From Desulfobacterales bacterium (GTDB lineage: Bacteria > Desulfobacterota > Desulfobacteria > Desulfobacterales > BuS5): a DNA stretch of 5,440 bases. The stretch covers positions 1 through 5,440 of the forward strand of contig JAGVGX010000176.1 of the NCBI GenBank assembly GCA_020056865.1. Direction: 5' to 3'. The notes beneath the pieces were generated by a model that saw only the letters and a program-made list of their open reading frames with translations, made no database searches and was not told the DNA's origin. Each line of letters begins with the position of its first letter. The first letter of the stretch is position 1. Positions 1 to 5,440 of this stretch are shown here, in pieces. The position numbers were made by a program, and so were the translations under genes.

Positions 1-448
1 CAATATCTTCATATTCAACCGGCACATATATAACCAGTTTGCATCTTTCCTGATCAATAATATTGCCCAGCACCTTTAAATTATATAACCCTATTTTGTT
101 GGCAAGGACATCATTCAAACCTCCTTTTACACTATCAAGATTGGTGTGTGCCGCAAACACACTAAGCTTATGTAAAATGGCCTTGTTTATTATTGATCCA
201 ACCGGATCGGAAAGATTGATCGATGTTAAAGGAGTAAAAATAAGCGGATGGTGTGTAATTAAAAGATCAAAATCATTGCTGCATGCATAATGTACTACTT
301 CGAAAAGCGGGTCAAGGGCGATAAGAATTTTTTTTACAGGCCGGTTTTTTTGCCCAATCTGCAGTCCCGAATTATCCCATTTTTCAGCTAACCGTGAAGG
401 AGCTATGCCTTCCATCGCATGGATAATATCAGCTACTGTTGCTTGCAT
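1..448 (-). CDS. NIF3-like dinuclear metal-centre protein (YbgI/YqfO family), 5' part only
   Basis: The first 149 codons of a NIF3/DUF34-family protein run off the left edge. Family signatures are clear by eye: an N-terminal ATVADII helix, WDNSGLQIG at about 24-32, ITHHPLIF at 64-71 and AHTNLDSVKGGLNDVLA at 100-116. By comparison with E. coli YbgI, H66, H67, H101 and D105 should be ligands of the two-metal site; the C-terminal HxxxE ligands lie outside the window. Family members form toroidal hexamers in the cytoplasm, but their biochemical role is not firmly settled. After residue 126 the sequence runs into KLVIYVPVEYEDI. This resembles the start of the PII/CutA-like insert of long forms such as Bacillus YqfO, so a long form of roughly 370 residues is inferred. 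The ATG at 448 is chosen because the conserved N-terminus begins there; codon 12 is another ATG but would cut into it. No Shine-Dalgarno sequence is visible, and an intrinsic terminator lies just upstream. Confidence 0.93.
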   Translation of the reverse strand, partial: MQATVADIIHAMEGIAPSRLAEKWDNSGLQIGQKNRPVKKILIALDPLFEVVHYACSNDFDLLITHHPLIFTPLTSINLSDPVGSIINKAILHKLSVFAAHTNLDSVKGGLNDVLANKIGLYNLKVLGNIIDQERCKLVIYVPVEYEDI

Positions 449-461
449 GGCAAAACAGTTG

Positions 462-500
462 AATAAAAAAGGCGTGGTTGATAGATTGCAATCACGCCTT
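462..500 (-). terminator. Intrinsic terminator after the CAU tRNA
   Basis: The two arms, 489-500 and 469-480, can form a 12-position stem (AAGGCGTGATTG against CAACCACGCCTT on the minus strand) with one A/C mismatch and an 8-nt loop. The arm ends in a T run that continues to 465, giving TTTTTTATT after the hairpin. The T run follows the hairpin only on the minus strand, so it terminates leftward transcription. It lies 48 nt past the tRNA 3' end and should end both the tRNA transcript and any read-through from rpoD. The T run stops about 16 nt before the NIF3-like start codon. Confidence 0.85.
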
Positions 501-548
501 GAAACGTATTGTTACGACAACATTCAGTCATAGTGTAACCTTATTTGA

Positions 549-621
549 TGGGCCCACCTGGGATCGAACCAGGGACCTACCGGTTATGAGCCGGTGGCTC
601 TTCCAGCTGAGCTATAGGCCC
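549..621 (-). tRNA. tRNA with anticodon CAU, probably tRNA-Ile2 (lysidine type); elongator Met is the alternative
   Basis: A full 73-nt cloverleaf can be folded. The acceptor stem GGGCCTA/TGGGCCC has one G-T pair. The D arm is GCTC-AGCTGGAA-GAGC with G18G19 and A21. The anticodon arm is ACCGG-CTCATAA-CCGGT, the variable loop AGGTC, and the T arm CCTGG-TTCGATC-CCAGG, with discriminator A73. U8, A14, G15-C48, U33 and A58 are all present. CAU can mean initiator Met, elongator Met or AUA-reading Ile2 whose C34 is changed to lysidine by TilS. The paired first base (G1-C72) argues against the initiator. The C4-G69 and C5-G68 pairs are the acceptor-stem features reported for E. coli TilS recognition and favour Ile2, though not decisively. 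Position 26 is C, where a purine is usual. The 3' CCA is not encoded (ATCA follows C72), so CCA must be added by the nucleotidyltransferase. It has its own promoter and a terminator downstream. Confidence 0.95.
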
Positions 622-643
622 AGATAAAAATAGTGACACATGG

Positions 644-673
644 TTTATAAACCTTGCAAAATAACCTTGTCAA
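644..673 (-). promoter_or_regulatory. Sigma-70-type promoter of the CAU tRNA
   Basis: On the minus strand a perfect -35 box TTGACA (673-668) is followed by an 18-bp spacer and the -10 box TATAAA (649-644). With a 17-bp spacer the -10 would read TTATAA. Transcription would begin near 637, about 16 nt before the mature tRNA 5' end at 621, which leaves a short leader for RNase P. The box pair lies between the rpoD stop codon (688) and the tRNA, so the tRNA can be made independently of the operon. The -10 box sits inside a perfect 12-bp palindrome, GGTTTATAAACC (642-653). Confidence 0.8.
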
Positions 674-687
674 GTGTTTGATTGATA

Positions 688-2502
688 CTATCTGTCAATA
701 AAACTTTTTAATTTAAGGCTTCTTGTAGGATGTCTTAATTTCCTTAAAGCTTTGGCTTCAATCTGCCTGATTCTTTCACGCGTTACTGAAAAGTCCTGGC
801 CAACCTCTTCAAGAGTATGATCCGCTTTTTCACCAATACCGAATCGCATACGTAATACCTTTTCTTCACGAGGGGTTAATGTTGCAAGAACTTTTCTTGT
901 CTGTTCAGCAAGATTAAGATTTACAGCTGCGTCAGAAGGAAGCATAAACTTTTTATCTTCAATAAAATCACCAAGATGACTGTCTTCTTCTTCACCAATA
1001 GGTGTTTCAAGAGATATCGGCTCTCTTGCAATTTTCAACACCTTACGTACTTTTTCTGTTGAAATTTCCATTTTTTCAGCGATCTCTTCCGGTAAAGGCT
1101 CTCGGCCCAATTCCTGCACCAGATGCCTTGAGGTACGGATGAGTTTATTGATTGTTTCAATCATATGTACCGGAATCCTTATCGTTCTTGCCTGATCGGC
1201 AATGGCCCTGGTAATCGACTGTCTTATCCACCACGTTGCGTAAGTAGAAAATTTATAGCCACGGCGATATTCAAACTTGTCAACCGCTTTCATAAGACCA
1301 ATGTTGCCTTCCTGAACCAAATCAAGAAACTGCAAGCCTCTATTTGTATATTTTTTTGCAATGCTTACAACCAGCCGCAAGTTTGCTCTTGTTAACTCAC
1401 TCTTGGCAAGTTTAGCTGATAGACGGCCTTCGTCAACATGTGACATAATTTTTTTTAACATCTTAAAATCAATCTTCAAAGACAAGACCCGTTCATCAAT
1501 AGCCGTTTGCGTTTTTTTCAGTTTACCATATATGTCTTGTATCTCTTTAACCGTAAGGCTGCATCGATCTTTAACATGTTTAACAAACATTTTTTTTGTT
1601 TTTAATATGCTCGGAAGTTCCTCAACCGGAATATTAATCTTTTCCGATTCGGCTATCATTTTATTCTGCATGGAAGCAGCCCAGGAATAATGTTTGTGTA
1701 TTTTTTCTTCTATTTTGTCTACAACACTGCTTTCAAAACGCCATTGTTTAAGGAGCTTAAAAATTTTATTGTTCCTGCTTGCTATTAATTTTTCAAACCG
1801 AATTTTTTCATCATGCTCAAGTTGAGGTGAAGGTAAAAATATTTTTTCTCTGAACTGACTATTTTCCTCATGTATTTTTTTAATTGAATGTATGGCATTT
1901 AAAAAACCTTCAATCTGAAAAGATTCGTCAACACCCATATCTCCTTCATCGACATCCTTTAATACATATTTTGAGCGAAGAGATTCTTTCTCAAGTTTTT
2001 CCCCGATATCAATAAGATAATCTACACAAATCGTCGTATCGAGAAGTGCTCTCAGCACTTTCTGTTCACCTGCCTCTATTTTCATAGCTATTTCAACTTC
2101 ACCTTCTCTGCTTAAAAGGGTAACAATGCCCATTTCACGAAGATACATTTTGACAGGATCGGTTACAGCTCCAAACTCGGTATCAATATTAAGTTTATTT
2201 TCTGGTTCTTTTTTTTTATGAATCTTTGATAAATCTTTATCTTCATCAAGAATATCAATATCATTTTCTAAAATCATCATGAATGCATCATCCATATGTT
2301 GGGACGAAATCATTTTTTCCGGAATGATATCGTTAATTTCATTAATCGTTAAATATCCCTTGCTTTTTCCTGTAGTAATTAAATTTTCCAACACCTTCTT
2401 GGTTATCTTTTCAGCGCCCTCTTCAGAGGAAGTCTGATCAGCTATAGCCTTTTTATTAATTTTTTTGGTGCCACTTGGATGTGTACCCGTTTTTTTTGCC
2501 AT
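688..2502 (-). CDS. rpoD: RNA polymerase primary sigma factor (sigma-70, RpoD)
   Basis: This 604-residue group 1 sigma factor directs RNA polymerase to housekeeping promoters; E. coli RpoD has 613 residues. Domains in order: region 1.1 (about 32-90, a DNA-mimic autoinhibitory domain found only in primary sigmas); region 1.2 (about 113-148, [11 protein letters not shown]); a charged non-conserved region (about 150-360); regions 2.1-2.4 (about 365-446), including the core-binding and -10-melting segment [20 protein letters not shown]; region 3 (about 447-525) with the finger [10 protein letters not shown]; and region 4 (about 532-595), whose helix-turn-helix [20 protein letters not shown] binds the -35 box. 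Regions 1.1 and 1.2 plus near-consensus 2.4 and 4.2 make a primary sigma rather than an RpoS-like one. The ATG is preceded by GGGAG with 8-nt spacing. It starts 26 nt after dnaG ends, so the two are very likely one operon. No terminator separates it from the tRNA. A9 (codons 96-98) and A8 (codons 2-5) tracts are possible slippage sites. Confidence 0.98.
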   Translation of the reverse strand: MAKKTGTHPSGTKKINKKAIADQTSSEEGAEKITKKVLENLITTGKSKGYLTINEINDIIPEKMISSQHMDDAFMMILENDIDILDEDKDLSKIHKKKEPENKLNIDTEFGAVTDPVKMYLREMGIVTLLSREGEVEIAMKIEAGEQKVLRALLDTTICVDYLIDIGEKLEKESLRSKYVLKDVDEGDMGVDESFQIEGFLNAIHSIKKIHEENSQFREKIFLPSPQLEHDEKIRFEKLIASRNNKIFKLLKQWRFESSVVDKIEEKIHKHYSWAASMQNKMIAESEKINIPVEELPSILKTKKMFVKHVKDRCSLTVKEIQDIYGKLKKTQTAIDERVLSLKIDFKMLKKIMSHVDEGRLSAKLAKSELTRANLRLVVSIAKKYTNRGLQFLDLVQEGNIGLMKAVDKFEYRRGYKFSTYATWWIRQSITRAIADQARTIRIPVHMIETINKLIRTSRHLVQELGREPLPEEIAEKMEISTEKVRKVLKIAREPISLETPIGEEEDSHLGDFIEDKKFMLPSDAAVNLNLAEQTRKVLATLTPREEKVLRMRFGIGEKADHTLEEVGQDFSVTRERIRQIEAKALRKLRHPTRSLKLKSFIDR

Positions 2503-2524
2503 AGAGTTGTCTCCCAGAACTCTA
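2502..2524 (-). promoter_or_regulatory. rpoD ribosome-binding site inside a small inverted repeat
   Basis: The whole dnaG-rpoD gap is 26 nt. On the minus strand TAGAGTT (2524-2518) pairs perfectly with AACTCTA (2508-2502), enclosing a 9-nt loop that contains the SD sequence GGGAG (2515-2511). The last base of the 3' arm is the A of the rpoD ATG. The SD is therefore displayed in a loop next to a weak 7-bp stem that ends on the start codon. The SD and its spacing are seen directly; any role of the hairpin in tuning rpoD translation against dnaG is inference. Confidence 0.5.
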
Positions 2525-2528
2525 AATA

Positions 2529-4379
2529 TTAATTCATATTTTTCTTGATCATTGCCTGATCATCTTTTAATGTTTTTAAACGAAGATTGGCTTCTTCTAA
2601 CAATTGTAAAACAAAAGCGTCATCTTTGCTTTCTTCCGCTACTTTTATCAAATTCGGCAGAGAATTTTCTGAACGGTTTTTTCTATTTTCAATAAATCGT
2701 TGAATCAGTTTATCTACAGCTTTAATATTGAAGCTTTCATTAGTAACCGACAAAAAAGCGACTAGATTCTTTTGATCATTATTGTCAACTAAATTGATCA
2801 ACTCAGAAATCTGCGCTCCTGGCTTATCCATATGTTTGACAATCGTTTGTCCAATAGACTCAAGTGCTTTATTGTTAAAATATGCCAGTACCCCGTGCTT
2901 TCTTATCTTTGGAAGTATCTTCGGGTATTGGAGCATCAATGAGATTATATGGCGCTCAACGATTGTGCCTTTATCATAAGCAACACACTCACTTTTCCCT
3001 TTCGTTTCCTGATTTTTTAGCGTTAGAGAATCAAACCGGCCTTGCGTGCGTTTGAGGTTGTTTTGGACCCCATGTTTGGATGCAATTTCTCTGACCTTTT
3101 CTAAAACAGCTGACTCATCAATGTTGATATACTCGGAAAACTCCTTAATATACAAAGATCGCTTTACAGAATCTTCTACGGATGCTAATTTTTCCTGAAT
3201 ATCTGAAAAAATTTTAATTTTCCCTTCAGTAGTCAACCCATATCTGCTGATTGCCATTTGTGTTAAAAAACGTATGGGCGTTAATGCTTTTTTAGCAGCA
3301 TCTGCAAACGCCTTTTCCCCAAACTCAAACAGATATGAATCCGGGTCATGACCGGATGGCAAAACAAGAATTTTAGCCTCCACATATTCATTATTAAAAA
3401 TGTCTATAGATCGATTTGCAGCTGCAATCCCAGCCACATCAGAATCATACACAAGAACTATTTTGCCTGTTTCGCCAACAATACCCTTAAGAATCCGAAC
3501 ATGCTCTTTCGTAAGAGATGTTCCAAGGGTTGCAACTGAATTTTGAATGCCGTGCTGGTGGAGTGCCAAAAGATCAAAATATCCCTCCACAATATATACT
3601 TCGCTGCTTTGTCTGCATGCATTTCTTGCTCTGTGGATTCCAAACAGCGACCTGCTTTTGTTGTATAAAGGTGTTTCAGGAGAATTAAGGTATTTCGGCA
3701 TGGAATCATCCAAAACCCGTCCACCAAAACCGATGATATCATTATTCCCATCAATTATAGGAAATATTATACGATTCCTGAAACGATCATAAAACCGCTC
3801 TTTTCTATTCACAATCAAGCCGGCTTTTTCAACCATATCAAGTGATATTTTTTTCCGCGAAAAATAGGTAACAAGATGATTCCATCCATCAAGAGCGTAA
3901 CCAAGGCTAAAGTTGTTCGTGGTTTCAGATTGAATGCCGCGGTTATGCAAATATTGGATTGCTTTCTTACCGTTAGGATGACTATGCATTGCTTTGTTGA
4001 AAAAAGCCATTGCGCCCCTGTTAACAGAAAGAAGGCTGTCTCTGCTGCTGATTCGTTTTTTTTGTTCTTCAGGCATAGCTTTGTTTGAAATCGCTATACC
4101 ATAGCGTCTTGCAAGTAATTTTGCAGCATCAGGAAAAGAAATACCATTGTGTTTAATGATAAAGCTGAAAACATTTCCTCCTTCATGGCACCCATGGCAG
4201 TAAAAAACCTTTTTCTCAGGGTTGACAGTAAACGACGGCGTTTTTTCAGAATGAAAAGGGCAAAGCCCAATATGCTCTCTGCCGGCCTTTTTAAGAACGA
4301 CCACTTCAGAAACCACATCCACAATATCAGCAGCGTTAATAATGTCAGCTATGTTGTCTTCGGAAATAAAAACCGCCAA
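2529..4379 (-). CDS. dnaG: DNA primase DnaG
   Basis: This 616-residue bacterial primase synthesises RNA primers at the replication fork; E. coli DnaG has 581 residues. The N-terminal CHC2 zinc-binding domain shows C40, H43, C61 and C64 (CPFH...CHGC). The basic catalytic-core part follows at about 120-255, with [12 protein letters not shown] at 199-210 and GFGGRVLDD and [15 protein letters not shown] further on. The TOPRIM fold carries the metal-binding acidic residues: E265 in VEGYFD, D312 and D314 in YDSDVAG, and D345 and D347 in DPDSYL. The C-terminal part from about 470 is divergent, as is usual, and should be the DnaB-helicase-binding domain. The start is TTG rather than ATG. It is supported by a GGAGG with 8-nt spacing and by an N-terminus ([20 protein letters not shown]) that matches where the family normally begins. 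It lies 77 nt after mqnA and 26 nt before rpoD. All key residues are present and nothing suggests a defect. Confidence 0.98.
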   Translation of the reverse strand: MAVFISEDNIADIINAADIVDVVSEVVVLKKAGREHIGLCPFHSEKTPSFTVNPEKKVFYCHGCHEGGNVFSFIIKHNGISFPDAAKLLARRYGIAISNKAMPEEQKKRISSRDSLLSVNRGAMAFFNKAMHSHPNGKKAIQYLHNRGIQSETTNNFSLGYALDGWNHLVTYFSRKKISLDMVEKAGLIVNRKERFYDRFRNRIIFPIIDGNNDIIGFGGRVLDDSMPKYLNSPETPLYNKSRSLFGIHRARNACRQSSEVYIVEGYFDLLALHQHGIQNSVATLGTSLTKEHVRILKGIVGETGKIVLVYDSDVAGIAAANRSIDIFNNEYVEAKILVLPSGHDPDSYLFEFGEKAFADAAKKALTPIRFLTQMAISRYGLTTEGKIKIFSDIQEKLASVEDSVKRSLYIKEFSEYINIDESAVLEKVREIASKHGVQNNLKRTQGRFDSLTLKNQETKGKSECVAYDKGTIVERHIISLMLQYPKILPKIRKHGVLAYFNNKALESIGQTIVKHMDKPGAQISELINLVDNNDQKNLVAFLSVTNESFNIKAVDKLIQRFIENRKNRSENSLPNLIKVAEESKDDAFVLQLLEEANLRLKTLKDDQAMIKKNMN

Positions 4380-4387
4380 GAAAAAAT

Positions 4388-4392
4388 CCTCC
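4388..4392 (-). promoter_or_regulatory. Strong ribosome-binding site that fixes the TTG start of dnaG
   Basis: GGAGG on the minus strand lies 8 nt before the TTG codon at 4379-4377, which is near-ideal spacing. No ATG or GTG sits in a better position at the expected N-terminus, so this site decides the start. An upstream pyrimidine-rich run contains TTCTCC, which could pair with GGAGGA across a 13-nt loop. That is a weak possible masking hairpin. Confidence 0.75.
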
Positions 4393-4456
4393 GTGACTTT
4401 TATATGGAGAAAAAAGAGAAGGCATGTAAATACAAAATAGCATCCCGCATTTGTTT

Positions 4457-5371
4457 TTATATTAAACCTTTAAAATAACTTGCCTGTCTCTTTTTGTCAA
4501 GAGATGAATACAAATCATTTTGAAAAAAAGAAAGCCGGACTTTTTTTGAAATAAGATGCTCCTTAAACAAATCATCAAAAAAATTCATAAGCCCTTTTTT
4601 CTGCAGTTCACCAAAATCATAGCATAATTTTTTATAATACTTTCTGCATACGGCTGTGTCTATACCCAGTTTTTCAACGCCTGAAACAATAACGCGTTCA
4701 ATTTCTTTGGTTCCTTTTTTTTTTGAAAGATGAAAAAGCTCGATCACCGATGAAACAACTTCGGGTCGTCTCTCAGCAAACGACTTTCTCACTGCCCAAA
4801 CAGAAAAAACAAAAGGAAGGTCTTTTAATTGCTTCCACATAGAACCAAGATCCCAGACATAGTCATACTGCTGGCTCCAATTAATATTCAGCGCAGCATC
4901 ACCTATTACCAAAACAGCTGACGCATCTTCATCTATATCTTCTGGGGTTTTTATGGTGCCTTTTTTAAACAAGGGTGTTATATGGTTTAAAGAAAAAAGA
5001 AGCTCAATGAGCTTTGCGGATGAGGCTGAGTCATCCGTTAACATCACTTTTTTATTATGGAGCATCTCAAAAGGAAGATGGCTTGCAAGCACAACACTCA
5101 TAACCCTGCCCATGCATGAAACCGAAAGATCAGGCAGCAGCAGCCATTCGCTGCAATGCTCTGCATATGCTACAGAAGAAACAGGACTTATATCAAGCAG
5201 CTCGTTGGACATCATATGGTTTAAAACAGAAGGAGGCGCACTTAACATGTCAAGCCAAGGCGGCTTTAACCCATAATCAAAATCATAATATATGGGAGCT
5301 ACATTAATGTAGCTTATTCTACCAACTTTTACCGGCTCCTGGTAACGGGTATAAACATCAGATATTGTCAT
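4457..5371 (-). CDS. mqnA: Chorismate dehydratase MqnA (futalosine menaquinone pathway)
   Basis: This 304-residue protein of the MqnA/MqnD family (DUF178) has a periplasmic-binding-protein-like fold, but no signal peptide is visible, so it is cytoplasmic. MqnA removes water from chorismate to give 3-[(1-carboxyvinyl)oxy]benzoate, the first step of the futalosine route to menaquinone. Motifs seen: GRISYINVAPIYY at 17-29, DISPVSSVAYA at 60-70, LLPDLSVSCMGRVMSV at 78-93, LTDDSASS at 111-118, VIGDAAL at 155-161 and DLGSMWKQLKDLPFVFSVWAVR at 174-195. The pattern fits MqnA better than MqnD. Length is slightly above the usual 270-290 because of about 15 extra N-terminal residues. The ATG at 5371 is the first start after an in-frame TAA three codons upstream. 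No convincing SD precedes it, and the CAGGAG inside codons 11-12 has no suitable in-frame start after it. An A10 tract covers codons 216-219. It precedes dnaG by 77 nt with no terminator between. The other mqn genes are not in the window. Confidence 0.93.
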   Translation of the reverse strand: MTISDVYTRYQEPVKVGRISYINVAPIYYDFDYGLKPPWLDMLSAPPSVLNHMMSNELLDISPVSSVAYAEHCSEWLLLPDLSVSCMGRVMSVVLASHLPFEMLHNKKVMLTDDSASSAKLIELLFSLNHITPLFKKGTIKTPEDIDEDASAVLVIGDAALNINWSQQYDYVWDLGSMWKQLKDLPFVFSVWAVRKSFAERRPEVVSSVIELFHLSKKKGTKEIERVIVSGVEKLGIDTAVCRKYYKKLCYDFGELQKKGLMNFFDDLFKEHLISKKVRLSFFQNDLYSSLDKKRQASYFKGLI

Positions 5372-5382
5372 AATATATTATG
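5369..5382. repeat. 14-bp perfect palindrome over the mqnA start codon
   Basis: CATAATATATTATG reads the same on both strands, and its minus-strand end is the mqnA ATG. It replaces the position where an SD would be expected. It could be an operator, part of an AT-rich -10 region, or a chance result of local AT richness. The palindrome itself is certain; a function is not shown. Confidence 0.35.
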
Positions 5383-5440
5383 TGAAAGCAAAACAGTGTA
5401 TTTGAAACATGGTCTCATAGTTGTTTTAATAATAAGCATC

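Noticed and set aside
63..290. Plus-strand open frame of 75 codons
   Set aside because: Fully antisense to the NIF3-like coding region, which has clear family motifs.
450..459. The 10-mer GCAAAACAGT occurs upstream of both the NIF3-like gene (450-459) and mqnA (5388-5397)
   Set aside because: Many 10-mer repeats are expected by chance in an AT-rich 5.4 kb sequence, and its distance from the two start codons differs.
622..687. rpoD-specific terminator between rpoD and the tRNA
   Set aside because: Only the short palindrome over the -10 box is present, without a stable hairpin plus T run; termination is assigned to 462-500.
1361..1690. Plus-strand open frame of 109 codons opposite rpoD
   Set aside because: Antisense to the sigma factor with no SD or family signal; a shadow of the real reading frame.
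4398..4440. Possible promoter before dnaG (TTTACA with TATAAA)
   Set aside because: The spacer is about 20 bp, the boxes are weak, and transcription would start at or inside the SD, leaving no useful leader.
4149..4478. Plus-strand open frame of 109 codons opposite the dnaG start
   Set aside because: It lies antisense to the conserved DnaG zinc domain, has no recognisable protein features, and is best explained as a shadow.

Overview
This 5.4 kb window is a compact, almost entirely minus-strand stretch of core bacterial chromosome. Read in the direction of transcription (right to left), it holds mqnA (futalosine-route menaquinone synthesis), dnaG (primase), rpoD (primary sigma factor), a tRNA gene with anticodon CAU, and the first 149 codons of a NIF3-family gene cut by the left edge. 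The DNA is AT-rich by eye, with many long A/T tracts. A dnaG-rpoD pair followed by a CAU tRNA and a NIF3-like gene, together with the style of the RpoD and MqnA proteins, fits an anaerobic delta-proteobacterium (Desulfobacterota, perhaps Desulfobacterales). That placement is inference from gene order and protein style, not a database match.

Layout. Positions 5372-5440 hold the mqnA upstream region, with a 14-bp palindrome over the mqnA start codon and no clear Shine-Dalgarno (SD) sequence. mqnA (5371-4457) is followed after 77 nt by dnaG (4379-2529), which starts with TTG behind a strong GGAGG. After 26 nt comes rpoD (2502-688), whose SD lies in the loop of a small inverted repeat that ends on the start codon. 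Fifteen nt past the rpoD stop is a good sigma-70-type promoter (673-644) that should drive the tRNA (621-549). An intrinsic terminator (500-462) follows, and 13 nt after it begins the NIF3-like gene (448 to the window edge). There is no gene-free stretch longer than 300 bases; the longest gap is the 100 nt between the tRNA and the NIF3-like gene, which contains the terminator.

How the parts relate. dnaG and rpoD form the conserved core of the macromolecular-synthesis operon, joining replication priming and housekeeping transcription in one transcript. Here mqnA lies upstream where rpsU and/or a yqeY-like gene commonly sit. No terminator or convincing promoter is visible between mqnA and dnaG, so the three genes may be co-transcribed. 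The tRNA has its own promoter, and its terminator probably also ends read-through from rpoD.

I see no mobile element, CRISPR array, defence or phage gene, or obvious new system. The points worth a second look are small regulatory structures at gene starts, the mqnA linkage and long slippery A tracts inside coding sequence.
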